Shown: positions 9,510 through 18,638, counted from the stretch's first letter. The stretch: DNA of 64,000 nucleotides from Terrabacter sp. Ter38 (GCF_024519435.1 NZ_JALJRZ010000002.1:62001-126000); one strand, 5' to 3'. Notes: generated by a model from the letters alone, not told the origin. Program-made: numbers and translations.

Positions 9510-10436
9510 ATGCAGAGCAGCACGTTCACGCTGACCACTCGCGACGGCACCGACGTCTTCGTCAACCGGTGGCTCCCCGACGGTGCCGCGCGGGCGATCG
9601 TCCAGATCGCGCACGGCCTCGCCGAGCACTCGAGCCGCTACGCCCGCTTCGCGCAGCGCCTCACCGATCACGGCTACGCCGTCTACGGCTCCGACCACCG
9701 CGGGCACGGCAAGACGTCCAGCCCACGCGGCTCCTTCGCCGAGCGCGACGGGTGGCAGACGGTCATCGACGACCTGCACGCCGTCACCGCCAAGGCCCGC
9801 GAGGAGCAGCCGGGCCTGCCCGTCGTGCTCGTCGGCCACAGCATGGGCTCGTTCATCTCGAGGGGGTATGCCGCCCAGTACGGTCCCGAGCTCGCCGGCC
9901 TCGTGCTGACGGGCACCGCCGGGGGCGCAGGGGCCATCGGCAAGGTCGGCGTCTTCCTCGCCTCGACCCAGGCCCGGCTCCGCGGGCACGAGCACATGAG
10001 CGGCCTGATGAACACGCTGAGCTTCGGGCAGTACAACTCGGCGTTCAAGCCGACCCGCACCGACTTCGACTGGCTCTCGCGCGACCCGGCCGAGGTCGAC
10101 AAGTACGTCAACGACCCCGACTGCGGATTCGTCTTCAGCGCAGGCGGATTCGCCGACCTGCTGCGTGGGCTCGAGTCGGTCAACACCGACCGCGTCGCCT
10201 CGCGCATCCCCAAGGACCTACCGGTCCACCTCGCCTCGGGCGACCAGGACCCGGTCGGCGCCAACGGCAAGGGCGTCCAGCGCGTGGCCGACCAGCTGCG
10301 ACAGCTCGGCGTCCAGGACGTCACGGTGACGCTGTGGCCGCAGGCCCGCCACGAGATCCTCAACGAGACGAACCGCGACGAGGTCGAGACCGAGATCGTC
10401 GACTGGATCGACGCGCACCTCGCCGCGCAGGGCTGA
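9510..10436 (+). CDS. Alpha/beta hydrolase, monoacylglycerol-lipase type
   Basis: A 308-residue serine hydrolase. The start MQSSTFTLTTRDG at 9510 is preceded by GAGGA; an upstream in-frame ATG at 9375 would add an unlikely 45 residues. The oxyanion region is AHGLAEHSSRYARF, the nucleophile elbow is VGHSMGSF, a late Asp lies in ASGDQDPV, and the catalytic His is in QARHEILNE. These match Hydrolase_4 / PldB-like monoacylglycerol lipases. It is likely cytoplasmic, as no signal peptide is seen. Confidence 0.88.
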   Translation: MQSSTFTLTTRDGTDVFVNRWLPDGAARAIVQIAHGLAEHSSRYARFAQRLTDHGYAVYGSDHRGHGKTSSPRGSFAERDGWQTVIDDLHAVTAKAREEQPGLPVVLVGHSMGSFISRGYAAQYGPELAGLVLTGTAGGAGAIGKVGVFLASTQARLRGHEHMSGLMNTLSFGQYNSAFKPTRTDFDWLSRDPAEVDKYVNDPDCGFVFSAGGFADLLRGLESVNTDRVASRIPKDLPVHLASGDQDPVGANGKGVQRVADQLRQLGVQDVTVTLWPQARHEILNETNRDEVETEIVDWIDAHLAAQG

Positions 10437-10462
10437 CCCACACCGCACCCGCACCGCACGCG

Positions 10463-10509
10463 CACGGCAGCGCCCACTCGGCCACGAACGTCGAGGGGGC
10501 GCTGCCGTG
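10463..10509. terminator. Bidirectional hairpin terminator between convergent genes
   Basis: CACGGCAGCGCCC (10463-10475) pairs perfectly with GGGCGCTGCCGTG (10497-10509) around a 21-nt loop. It sits exactly between the lipase stop and the phoD stop. There is no clear T-run, as is common in high-GC actinobacteria. Confidence 0.6.
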
Positions 10510-10516
10510 CCGGTGG

Positions 10517-12301
10517 TCAGCCGCCGCGGGGCACGTCCGAGCGCGGGCCGACCGGCCCGGTCGCCGGCGAGAGGCGGCGTGTGCCCGCGAGCGTCTGGAG
10601 GCTGCGCGTGTAGGTCGGCACGATCGTCGGGACCACGCGCGGGTCGGGCTGGGCGCTCGTCGGCACCGGGGTGTGGTGGTAGTCGGCCTGCACGCGCTCG
10701 GGCGTCACGTCGATGACGACGTAGCCATGGCTGACGCCGTCGATGTAGCGCAGCCACGGGTTGAGCTGCTGCGCCGCACCGATGGCCTGCCGGGTCACGG
10801 CGACGACGACCTCGGGTGGCTGGCCGGCGAGCTGCGGCGTGCCGCCGAGCACCTCGAAGAAGCCGTCGCTCGTCACCGACGGGCAGACGAACTCGACCCC
10901 CGCAGAGGCGTATGCCGTCTGGCCGGGTGACGAGGTGACGGGCAGGTCGCACGAGAACGACGCGTGGATGTCGCCGGTCAGCACGACCGCGTCGCCGGCG
11001 GCCGGGGGCTGCGCGGCGAGGTGGTCGAGCAGGCTCCTGCGGTCGGCGGTGTAGCCGTCCCACTGGTCGGCGTTGACGAAGGTCAGACCGGGGGCGCCGA
11101 GCGCGGCACCGGGGTAGAGGACCGGCGCGACCATGACCTGGTTGCCGAGCAGGTGCCACTGGCGACCCTGCTCGGCGAGGCCGTCCTTGAGCCAGCTCAG
11201 CTGCTCCGGTTCGGGCAGGTGCCGGGCCGGCGAGGCGATGGCGCCGTCGATCGCCGGGCTGACCCCGATCGGGACGAACCCGTCGAACGGCACGTTCGGC
11301 ACGGTCACCTGGGCGCTGCGGTTCTGCCTCGTCTCGAGGATCGACAGGTCGCCGAGGGCGCCGAACGTGAACCGCTTGAAGAAGCGCGTGCCCCGGTGCG
11401 GGACGGACTGGTCGGGCATCCGGAACGGCATCCACTCGAGGTAGGCCTGCATGGCCTGGGCGCGGCGCGCGAGGTAGTCGCCCTCCCCGGCCTGGTGGTT
11501 CTGGGCGCCGCCGGCCCACGCGTTGTTGGCGACCTCGTGGTCGTCGAAGATCGTGATCCACGGCAGCTTCTGGTGCGCGGCCTGCGCGTCGGGGTCGGCC
11601 TTGTGCAGCGCGTGCCGGAGCCGGTAGCCGGTCAGGTCGATGGTCTCGGTGGGCGGCTGGCTGTCGCGGACGCCGACGAGCGCGGCAGGGCCGTAGCGGT
11701 CGGCGCCGTTGCCGTACTCGTAGATGTAGTCACCGACGTGGAGCACGAAGTCGAGGTCGTCGCGGGCGGCGATGGCGCGGTAGGCCGTGAAGAAGCCGCC
11801 CGTGTAGTTGCTGCAGCTGACGAGCGCCATCCGGAGCGCATGGGTCTCCCCCGCGATGTCGGCGGCCGTCTGGGTGCGCCCGACGTCGCTGAACTCGCCG
11901 AGCGACTGGAAGCGGTAGAAGTAGCGCGTGTAGGGGTCGAGCCCGGTGACGTCGACCTTGACCGTGTGGTCGCTGTCGGGCGAGGTCATGACGGTGCCGT
12001 GGGCGGCGATCCGCGTGAAGCGCTGGTCGCGGGCGACCTGCCAGCGCACCGGGATCGACCGGCCGAGGCCGCTGCCCGGGGTGGCGACGGGCTGCCCGGG
12101 TCGGGCCGGTGGGGTGGCCCGGGTCCAGATGATGACGGAGTCGGCGGTGGGGTCGCCGCTGGCGATCCCGTAGCCGAAGATGCCCCGACTCGCCGGCGCC
12201 GCAGCGGCGGCCGGGTCGAAGACGCGGGGGACGGCGAGGGCGGCGGTGGCCGCGGCCACACCCTTGAGGAGGGTGCGCCGGTCGAGGGACGACGTTGTCA
12301 T
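10517..12301 (-). CDS. phoD: Alkaline phosphatase D family protein, Tat-exported
   Basis: A 594-residue PhoD. The signal peptide has a twin-arginine motif (DRRTLLKG) followed by an Ala-rich hydrophobic core, so export through Tat is expected. An N-terminal fibronectin-like domain contains FGYGIASGDPTADSVIIWTRA. The metallophosphoesterase core has HVGDYIYEYG, FDDHEVANNAWAGG and LTGDIHASFSCDL, with the metal-binding Asp and His residues. The enzyme releases phosphate from organic phosphate (phosphodi- and monoesters) outside the cell. Confidence 0.93.
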   Translation of the reverse strand: MTTSSLDRRTLLKGVAAATAALAVPRVFDPAAAAAPASRGIFGYGIASGDPTADSVIIWTRATPPARPGQPVATPGSGLGRSIPVRWQVARDQRFTRIAAHGTVMTSPDSDHTVKVDVTGLDPYTRYFYRFQSLGEFSDVGRTQTAADIAGETHALRMALVSCSNYTGGFFTAYRAIAARDDLDFVLHVGDYIYEYGNGADRYGPAALVGVRDSQPPTETIDLTGYRLRHALHKADPDAQAAHQKLPWITIFDDHEVANNAWAGGAQNHQAGEGDYLARRAQAMQAYLEWMPFRMPDQSVPHRGTRFFKRFTFGALGDLSILETRQNRSAQVTVPNVPFDGFVPIGVSPAIDGAIASPARHLPEPEQLSWLKDGLAEQGRQWHLLGNQVMVAPVLYPGAALGAPGLTFVNADQWDGYTADRRSLLDHLAAQPPAAGDAVVLTGDIHASFSCDLPVTSSPGQTAYASAGVEFVCPSVTSDGFFEVLGGTPQLAGQPPEVVVAVTRQAIGAAQQLNPWLRYIDGVSHGYVVIDVTPERVQADYHHTPVPTSAQPDPRVVPTIVPTYTRSLQTLAGTRRLSPATGPVGPRSDVPRGG

Positions 12302-12394
12302 GGTCGGAGGCTATGCCGAGCCGGTGACCGGCAGGGGTGTAGGCGTCGACCAGCGTTGGGCGACCGCGTGACCACCCCGGGTCGCGAGGTCGCC

Positions 12395-12690
12395 CTACGT
12401 CACTGCCCCACTTAACGGAGCAGTGACGTAGGTGGCTGGGTCGCTCGGGCCCCGCCCGCTACGTCAGTGCTCCCCGGGCGGGGCAGTGACGTAGGGAGCT
12501 GGGTCGCTCGGGCACCGCCCGTTACGTCAGTGCTCCCCCGGGCGGAGCAGTGACGTAGGAGGCTGGGTCGCTCGGGCACCGCCCGCTACGTCAGTGCTCC
12601 TCTGGACGGGGCAGTGACGTAGGGAGCTGGGTCGCTCGGGCACCGCCCCCTACGTCAGTGCTCCCCGTGACGGAGCAGTGACGTAGGGCT
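12395..12690. repeat. Five tandem hairpin repeats, 64-bp period
   Basis: Five near-identical units start at 12395, 12459, 12522, 12586 and 12650 (spacing 64, 63, 64, 64 bp). Each holds a hairpin: left arm CTACGTCAGTGCTCC (CTACGTCACTGCCCC in unit 1), a 5-8 nt variable loop, and right arm GGAGCAGTGACGTAG or GGGGCAGTGACGTAG. Between hairpins the linker GCTGGGTCGCTCGGGC is also conserved, so this is not CRISPR. It fills most of the 490-bp gap between phoD and the small membrane-protein gene. A diverged single copy lies at 25026-25065. Confidence 0.85.
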
Positions 12691-12767
12691 CGGCGGGCGG
12701 CATGCGGCCTTGACGGTCCCGGGGATCGTGGGGTGACGCGGCGGGCGCGGGGACGTAGCGTCGGCAC

Positions 12768-12797
12768 ATGAGCACCTACCTGCGGGTCCGGTCATGA
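12768..12797 (+). other. Possible nine-codon leader ORF
   Basis: ATG at 12768 opens MSTYLRVRS and stops at the TGA 12795-12797, overlapping the ATG of the downstream membrane-protein gene by 4 nt. The coupling geometry is that of a real upstream ORF. No attenuator structure was recognised, and a chance overlap is possible. Confidence 0.25.
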
Positions 12798-12982
12798 CCC
12801 GCCCTGTCCGCGTCATCGTCGGCGTCCTCGTGCTGCTCGTCGGGGCGCTGTGGACGCTGCAGGGTCTCGGCTACGTCGGCGGGAGCGCCATGTCGGGCAA
12901 CACGCTCTGGGCCGTCATCGGACCGATCGTCGCCGTCGCGGGTCTCGGACTCGCACTGTCGCGACCTCGCCGCCGCCCCTGA
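12794..12982 (+). CDS. Small two-helix membrane protein
   Basis: This codes for 62 residues. Helix 1 is about VRVIVGVLVLLVGALWTLQG and helix 2 about TLWAVIGPIVAVAGLGLAL, joined by a short glycine-rich loop, with a basic RPRRRP tail that should face the cytoplasm. Short proteins with this WTLQGLG...GN..W...G pattern are widespread in actinobacteria but have no assigned role. The gene converges on the DUF4389 operon. Confidence 0.75.
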   Translation: MTRPVRVIVGVLVLLVGALWTLQGLGYVGGSAMSGNTLWAVIGPIVAVAGLGLALSRPRRRP

Positions 12983-13017
12983 CCGAGGCGGCAGGAGCGC
13001 TGCGGCGAGGTCAGCGG

Positions 13018-14634
13018 TCAGCTGACCCGGGTCGGGCCGGTCGGGCGGACGGCGTCGTCGGCCACCGGCGGCGCGAGCGTCGGGGGTGGCGGCGGTCCCG
13101 GCAGTCCCAGGGGCACCTCGGCACCACCCTCGTCGAGCTGGAACGGCGGGTAGACGTCTGTCATGAGCGCGGCGTAGGCGATGACGCGGTAGACCCACCG
13201 GTTGAGGCCGGCGACGAGGTCGAAGAGCGCTCGCGGGTAGTGGCCGGCGAAGAGGAGCGACAGTCCCGCGACGAGGACGAGCAGTCCGAGCAGGCCTCCG
13301 CTCAGGATGTTGAGGCGACCGTTCCCGTCGGCGTCCCTCGCCCAGGTCCACGCCCACGAGCCGCCACCGACGAGCAGGCCGACGATGAGGTAGTGCGGGA
13401 TCGCGAGCAGCCACCACTTGACGAGGACGAGGCCCCGCGAGAGCCGGTCCGGGTAGGCGATGTCGAGCCGCGCGGGATAGTCGGGCTCGTCGTCGAGGCT
13501 GAACGGCGGGTAGCGGTCGGTGCCCAGGCCGCCGCTGCTCGCGTAGTAGGACACGCGCCAGGTCCACCGGAGCACCCCGAGGTTGAAGTCGAAGAGTCCG
13601 CGGGGGTAGCGCCCGGTGACGAGGATCGCGAAGAACGCGAAGACACTGACGACCGAGAACGCGATCCACAGGAAGCCGAGCACGATGACGTGCGGTATCG
13701 CGAGGAACCACTTGACGAGCCACAGCCACCGCGAGAGCGGCTCGTCGAGGCGCGCGTCGAGCGCGACCGGACTCACGGCTCGGGGGTGCGTCGGCAGCGA
13801 CGCCGGTGCGGCGACGGGGGACGCCTCGACGGTCGGGGCGGGCAGGCCGCCGTACGGCGGCGCGATGCCGCCAGGCTGGGGCGACCTGGTGCCGTTCGCG
13901 CCGCGGACGATCAGGGCCACGGCGATCCCCGTCAGGACGAGACCGATTCCGAGCATGACGAGAGCGAGGGGCAGGAGGAAGCCGGCCCGCACCCCGACGG
14001 TCGCGGCGACGGCGACCCCGGCGCTCCCGTCGGCGTTCATGATGACGGCGGCCCACTGGCCCCCGGTGACGCGCCAGGACAGCTGCTGCTGTCCGGCGCC
14101 GGTGGCCGAGGTGGTCCAGAAGGTCTGCGTCGTCGGGGCGGCTACCGTCGAGGCGCCCGGAGTCGCCCGCAGCACCGCGGCGCTCGCGCTCCCGTCGCGG
14201 GCCCGCGCGATGCCGACGACCTGCTCGTGGGCGACGCCCTGGAGGTATGCCGTGAGGTCGCCGGACGGTGCGACGCCGAGGAACACGTCCGTCCCGGACG
14301 CGAGCGGACGTGCCGTGAGCCGGAGGTCGAGGTCGAGCCGGTCGAGCACCCAGGCGGGCACGTCGGGACCGGTCTCGACGACGATGTCCTCGGCCGTGAT
14401 GGCCGGCGACTGGCTCGTGAGGGCGGGGAGCGTCAGGGAGAGGTAGCCCGCGTCGTCCCGCCCCACGGCATACGTGATGGCGAGGCCGGCGCCGCCGAGG
14501 AGCAGGCCGAGCCCGGGCAGGATGAGCAGGCAGCCGATGACGAGGGCCGCGATGTGGCGCCCAGCGGGATGGAACCCACCCGCCGGGCCCGGAGGGGCCA
14601 TGGGGCCAACGGGGTTGGGACTGGGGGCGGTCAC
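13018..14634 (-). CDS. DUF4389 domain-containing membrane protein
   Basis: About 538 residues. The start is taken as GTG 14634, which has GAGG 11 nt before it; a GTG at 14643 overlapping the upstream stop (GTGA) is the alternative. Order: a Pro-rich cytoplasmic tail, a TM helix (ALVIGCLLILPGLGLLLGG), an extracytoplasmic beta-rich part, another TM, a Pro/Ala linker, then two DUF4389 repeats. Each repeat has paired TM segments and the signatures TGRYPRGLFDFNLGVLRW / GHYPRALFDLVAGLNRW and YPPF.LD. Function unknown. It is third in a coupled minus-strand operon. Confidence 0.8.
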   Translation of the reverse strand: MTAPSPNPVGPMAPPGPAGGFHPAGRHIAALVIGCLLILPGLGLLLGGAGLAITYAVGRDDAGYLSLTLPALTSQSPAITAEDIVVETGPDVPAWVLDRLDLDLRLTARPLASGTDVFLGVAPSGDLTAYLQGVAHEQVVGIARARDGSASAAVLRATPGASTVAAPTTQTFWTTSATGAGQQQLSWRVTGGQWAAVIMNADGSAGVAVAATVGVRAGFLLPLALVMLGIGLVLTGIAVALIVRGANGTRSPQPGGIAPPYGGLPAPTVEASPVAAPASLPTHPRAVSPVALDARLDEPLSRWLWLVKWFLAIPHVIVLGFLWIAFSVVSVFAFFAILVTGRYPRGLFDFNLGVLRWTWRVSYYASSGGLGTDRYPPFSLDDEPDYPARLDIAYPDRLSRGLVLVKWWLLAIPHYLIVGLLVGGGSWAWTWARDADGNGRLNILSGGLLGLLVLVAGLSLLFAGHYPRALFDLVAGLNRWVYRVIAYAALMTDVYPPFQLDEGGAEVPLGLPGPPPPPTLAPPVADDAVRPTGPTRVS

Positions 14635-14639
14635 GACGA

Positions 14640-15125
14640 TCACATCCTCGGGAAGCGGCCCGTGACGAGCCGCACGATGGCCTCGACGATGCCGACGACG
14701 CTGCCGACGACGCCGATCGCGAGCAGCACGCGCGCGACGACCTCCCAGCCGGTGCCGATGACGTCGAGCGGGAAGACCTGCCACATCTGCACCAGGGCGA
14801 TGAGGCCGAAGCCGATGGAGATGATGTCGCCGAAGGCCCGCGGTCGTGGCTGGTCGACGACGACGTTGACGAGGTCGGCGATGGCTCTCGCGATGATCGA
14901 GGCGTTGACCGCGCCGATGACGAGGACGGTGCGCGGGGTGAGGAACGGCACGACCTCCCAGCCGGGCCAGACGTTGATGAGCAGGAGCAGGACGAGGCTG
15001 GTGAGGAGCGACCCGGCGTAGCCCGCACGCCGGCCTCGCTGGGGTACGGGCGCACGGGGGTCGAGCTCGTGGCCGGTCCGGTGGTCGCGCGAGTCGGAAG
15101 GCAGGTGTTCGGTCGGCGTGGTCAT
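14640..15125 (-). CDS. Conserved hypothetical membrane protein
   Basis: This 161-residue protein begins MTTPTEHLPSD at 15125, whose ATG overlaps the upstream gene's stop (ATGA). A polar N-terminus of about 45 residues is followed by four hydrophobic segments, the first being LLTSLVLLLLINVWPGW and the last IGVVGSVVGIVEAIVRLV. No catalytic motif is visible. It sits between the GTPase-like gene and the DUF4389 gene with overlaps at both ends, so the three are probably co-translated. Confidence 0.7.
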   Translation of the reverse strand: MTTPTEHLPSDSRDHRTGHELDPRAPVPQRGRRAGYAGSLLTSLVLLLLINVWPGWEVVPFLTPRTVLVIGAVNASIIARAIADLVNVVVDQPRPRAFGDIISIGFGLIALVQMWQVFPLDVIGTGWEVVARVLLAIGVVGSVVGIVEAIVRLVTGRFPRM

Positions 15126-16546
15126 GACGCGCTCCCGGCGAACGTGGAGCCCGCGTGGGTGCCGAGGACGTCCTGGACGTCGAGGGGCAGCGCGGTCCGG
15201 AGCGCTGCTGCGAGGCCACCGGGAACGATCTCGCGCAGCTCGTAGCGGGCCCGCACGAGGGGGGCCTGGACCGTCAGCACCCGGGTCAGGTCGATGGGTG
15301 TGCCGCTGACGACCGCCTCGCACTCACCCGCGACGACGGCCGACCGGATCGTCGCCTCGAGGTCGCGCACCTGGTCACCGCCGTAGCCCATGGCCGGCAG
15401 GACGCCCCGCGCGTTCGGGTACGTCGCGTAGGTCGCGGCGATGGACCCCACGGCATACGGGGTCGGGTCGACGATCAGGGCGGCACCGGCCGCGCGGGCG
15501 CCGACGACGCCGGCGCCGTAGGTCATCGAGCCGTGCGTCAGGGTCGGCCCGTCCTCGACGACGATGACGCGGCGGCCGCGCACGGCGGCGGGGTCGTCGA
15601 CGGTGACCGGGCTGTCGGCGCGCAGGACGGTGGCCCCCGGGTTGAGCGAGCGCACCGAGGCCTCGACGGCCTCGATGTCGGCCGGCCGGGCCGAGTCGCA
15701 CTTCGCGATGACGACGACGTCGGCCATCCGGACGTTGGCCTCGCCGGGGTGGTAGGCCGCCTCGTCGCCCGGCCGCAGCGGGTCGGCGAGGACGACGTGG
15801 AGGTCGGGCACGTAGAAGGGGAGGTCGTTGTTGCCGCCGTCCCAGAGGATGACGTCGGCCTCCCGCTCGGCCTCGCGGAGGATCCGCTCGTAGTCGACAC
15901 CGGCGTAGACGACGACGCCCGCGTCGAGGTGCGGCTCGTACTCCTCGCGCTCCTCGATGGTGCAGTCGTGGCGGTCGAGGTCGGCGTAGGTCGCGAAGCG
16001 CTGGCACGCCTGGGCGGCGAGGTCGCCGTAGGGCATCGGGTGCCGGACCGCGACGACGCGCTGTCCGAGGTCGAGGAGCAGCCGGGCGAGGTAGCGTGTC
16101 GTCTGGCTCTTGCCGACCCCCGTGCGCACGGCGGTGACCGCGACGACCGGCTTCGTGCTGCGCAGCATCGTGCGCCGGGCGCTGTGGAGGCGGAAGTCGG
16201 CGCCGGCGGCGATGCACCGCGAGGCGAGGTGCATGACCTGCTCGTGTCGCACGTCGGAGTAGGCGAAGACGACGACGTCGACGTGCTCCCGATCGACGAG
16301 GTCGGGCAGCTCGGACTCAGGGACGATCGGAATACCTTGCGGGTAGAGGGATCCCGCGAGCTCTGGCGGATAGCGTCGTCCGTGGATGTCCGGGATCTGT
16401 GTCGCGGTGAAGGCGACGACCTCGTAGGCCGGGTCGTCGCGGAAGACGACGTTGAAGTCGTGGAAGTCCCGGCCGGCCGCGCCGAGGATGACGACGCGAG
16501 TCCGGGCTGCACGGGGAGTGTCGGTGCTGGGGCTGGTGGTGCTCAT
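15122..16546 (-). CDS. Cyclic 2,3-diphosphoglycerate synthetase-like GTPase
   Basis: A 474-residue protein. ATG 16546 is preferred over ATG 16552 because GGAG lies 6 nt ahead of it. An N-terminal Rossmann part (RVVILGAAGRDFHDFNVVF) precedes a P-loop (VTAVRTGVGKSQTTRYL) and the conserved ILWDGGNNDLPF. These are the marks of the family annotated as cyclic 2,3-diphosphoglycerate synthetase. In thermophilic archaea that enzyme makes the thermoprotectant cDPG; in mesophilic bacteria the real substrate is uncertain, so the name is provisional. It is first in a three-gene operon and divergent from the aminotransferase. Confidence 0.75.
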   Translation of the reverse strand: MSTTSPSTDTPRAARTRVVILGAAGRDFHDFNVVFRDDPAYEVVAFTATQIPDIHGRRYPPELAGSLYPQGIPIVPESELPDLVDREHVDVVVFAYSDVRHEQVMHLASRCIAAGADFRLHSARRTMLRSTKPVVAVTAVRTGVGKSQTTRYLARLLLDLGQRVVAVRHPMPYGDLAAQACQRFATYADLDRHDCTIEEREEYEPHLDAGVVVYAGVDYERILREAEREADVILWDGGNNDLPFYVPDLHVVLADPLRPGDEAAYHPGEANVRMADVVVIAKCDSARPADIEAVEASVRSLNPGATVLRADSPVTVDDPAAVRGRRVIVVEDGPTLTHGSMTYGAGVVGARAAGAALIVDPTPYAVGSIAATYATYPNARGVLPAMGYGGDQVRDLEATIRSAVVAGECEAVVSGTPIDLTRVLTVQAPLVRARYELREIVPGGLAAALRTALPLDVQDVLGTHAGSTFAGSAS

Positions 16547-16732
16547 GGCCATCTCCACGGCTGGGCCACCGACGTGACCGACACACCTCACCACGGGTAG
16601 TCCTGGCTGCGGGACCCGCCTCTCCGAGTGTCCCACCGGGGCGTCGTGGCGGCGATGGTCCGAGAGCGGGATCACCCCGGTTTCGAGTCACATTCGGCCG
16701 CCACCGAAGCGGGCCGGTGACACGATCGAAGG

Positions 16733-17953
16733 GTGAGCGACACGGCGGCACGAACCGGGACCACGCACGAGCACGTCTCCTTGGCGCAGAGCTGGATCGC
16801 CGACAACTACAGCCCGTTACCCGTCGTCATCGCGTCTGCCGAGGGCGCCTGGATGACCGACGTCGACGGTCGCCGCTACCTCGACGCGCTGGCCGGCTAC
16901 TCGGCCCTCAACTTCGGTCACCTCCACCCGACGCTCGTCGCCGCGGCCCGGTCGCAGCTCGACCGGCTGACACTGACGAGCCGCGCCTTCCACAGCGACC
17001 GGCTCGGACCCTTCTGCCGGGACCTCGCGACCCTCGCCGGCAAGGAGCTCGTGCTGCCGATGAACACCGGCGCCGAGGCCGTCGAGACGGCGATCAAGAC
17101 GGCGCGACGGTGGGGCTACGAGGTCAAGGGCGTGCCGGACGGACGGGCCCGGATCGTCGTCATGGCCGGCAACTTCCACGGCCGCACGACGACGATCATC
17201 AGCTTCTCCGACGACCCGCTCGCACACGACCACTACGGCCCCTACACACCCGGCTTCGACCTGGTGCCCTTCGGGGACCTCGAGGCGCTCGAGTCCGCGA
17301 TCACCGACGAGACCGTCGCCGTGCTCCTCGAGCCGATCCAGGGCGAGGGCGGCGTCATCCTCCCGCCCGACGGGTGGCTGCGCGACGTGCGCCGGCTCAC
17401 CCGGGACCGGAACGTGCTCCTGGTCGCCGACGAGATCCAGTCGGGACTCGGCCGCACCGGCACGACCTTCGCCTGCGACGTCGAGGCCGTCGTGCCCGAC
17501 ATCTACGTCCTCGGCAAGGCGCTCGGCGGCGGCATCGTCCCGGTGTCGGCGGTCGTCGCGGACCGTGACGTGCTCGGCGTCTTCACGCCCGGCAGCCACG
17601 GGTCGACCTTCGGCGGCAACCCGCTCGGGGCTGCGGTCGGGCAGGCGGTCGTCGGGCTGCTCTCGACCGGTGAGTTCCAGCAGCGGGCGCGGCACCTCGG
17701 TGCGCTGCTCGAGGAGGGACTGCGCGACCTGCTCGGGCACGGCGTCGACGCGGTGCGCTGCCGCGGCCTCTGGGCCGGCGTCGACCTCGACCCGGGCCGC
17801 ATGACCGGACGCGACGCGTCGCACCGACTTCTCGAGCAGGGCGTCCTCGTCAAGGACACGCACGGATCGACGGTGCGCATCGCTCCCCCGCTCGTCATCG
17901 GCGAGATGGAGCTCGAGATCCTCCTCGACGCCTTCCGCGCGATCCTGCGCTGA
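16733..17953 (+). CDS. rocD: Class III aminotransferase, ornithine--oxo-acid transaminase type
   Basis: A 406-residue PLP enzyme with a GTG start at 16733. Motifs: MNTGAEAVETAIKTAR (cofactor phosphate site), GNFHGRTTTIISFS, EPIQGEGGVILP, LVADEIQSGLGRTG, and the PLP lysine in LGKALGGG. The block STFGGNPLGAAVG is conserved in ornithine and acetylornithine aminotransferases; the overall match is best with ornithine delta-aminotransferase (glutamate semialdehyde formation). No ddaH or arginase neighbours support the assignment locally. Confidence 0.85.
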   Translation: MSDTAARTGTTHEHVSLAQSWIADNYSPLPVVIASAEGAWMTDVDGRRYLDALAGYSALNFGHLHPTLVAAARSQLDRLTLTSRAFHSDRLGPFCRDLATLAGKELVLPMNTGAEAVETAIKTARRWGYEVKGVPDGRARIVVMAGNFHGRTTTIISFSDDPLAHDHYGPYTPGFDLVPFGDLEALESAITDETVAVLLEPIQGEGGVILPPDGWLRDVRRLTRDRNVLLVADEIQSGLGRTGTTFACDVEAVVPDIYVLGKALGGGIVPVSAVVADRDVLGVFTPGSHGSTFGGNPLGAAVGQAVVGLLSTGEFQQRARHLGALLEEGLRDLLGHGVDAVRCRGLWAGVDLDPGRMTGRDASHRLLEQGVLVKDTHGSTVRIAPPLVIGEMELEILLDAFRAILR

Positions 17954-18006
17954 GCGGACCACCACGTAGTCAACCCCCGTGGCGCCGTGACGCGGGGATG
18001 CGCGGC

Positions 18007-18066
18007 CTACGCGGTGGCCGCGCGCTCGGCGCGGTCGCAGATGCCGCGGAGCATCTTCTGGCTCAT
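18007..18066 (-). CDS. Possible 19-codon ORF coupled to the SRPBCC gene
   Basis: ATG 18066 overlaps the SRPBCC gene stop by 4 nt and encodes MSQKMLRGICDRAERAATA, ending at a TAG. Its coupling and its single Cys resemble small coupled peptides. No homologue is recognised and it may be fortuitous. Confidence 0.3.
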   Translation of the reverse strand: MSQKMLRGICDRAERAATA

Positions 18067-18638
18067 GACGGACCCGCGACCGAGATCGGCTCGACGAGCA
18101 GCGGCGACCAGCGGTGGGTGTAGGCGAAGCGCTCGCGGGTGATGAGCCGCGTCGCGCGGTGCGGGTGCCGCCGCAGGACGAAAGACCACGTGAAGTCGTA
18201 CGGCGCGGCGTCCGGGTCACCGGGCACGGCCGGCGCGGCGTGCAGCACGAGTGAGCGACCGGGGTCGACCGAGGCGACGGCGAGAGCGACCTGCGGGTGG
18301 AGGCGCACGAGGTCACCGACGGCGAGGTGCTGCCAGTCCGGGACGACGGTGTCGGCGCTGTGCAGTCGGCAGCCGGCGAGGTTCTCGAGCCGGTCGTAGC
18401 TGTAGAAGCCGCCGCGGTCGGCGCCGAGCTGCACGACCCACGGCCAGACGGCCTCGGGCGGCGCCTCGATGGTGATGGCGCGCGTCGCGACGAGGCCGGC
18501 GACCGGGAGGATCTCGTCGCCCGGGAGGTGCTCGCGCGTCTCCTCGGTCGTCGCACCCCAGTGCAACGCAGACCAGCGCAACGTCACCACGGACAGGACC
18601 GCGGCGCCGGCGACCAACGGTGCGACGAGGCGCCTCAT
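18063..18638 (-). CDS. SRPBCC-fold (START-like) hypothetical protein
   Basis: About 191 residues from ATG 18638 (a GTG 9 nt further up is possible). It opens with a hydrophobic segment (RLVAPLVAGAAVLSVV), probably a membrane anchor or signal. The body has the SRPBCC pattern: ITIEAPPEAVWPWVVQLGADRGGFYSYDRLENL, then VVPDWQHLAVGDLVRL, ending in a strand with YDFTWSFVL. Such proteins bind hydrophobic ligands; the ligand is unknown here. Confidence 0.7.
   Translation of the reverse strand: MRRLVAPLVAGAAVLSVVTLRWSALHWGATTEETREHLPGDEILPVAGLVATRAITIEAPPEAVWPWVVQLGADRGGFYSYDRLENLAGCRLHSADTVVPDWQHLAVGDLVRLHPQVALAVASVDPGRSLVLHAAPAVPGDPDAAPYDFTWSFVLRRHPHRATRLITRERFAYTHRWSPLLVEPISVAGPS

Noticed and set aside
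12395-12690. CRISPR array
   Set aside because: Repeats are 64 bp with conserved linkers, no unique spacers of constant length, no cas genes, and each unit is a hairpin.
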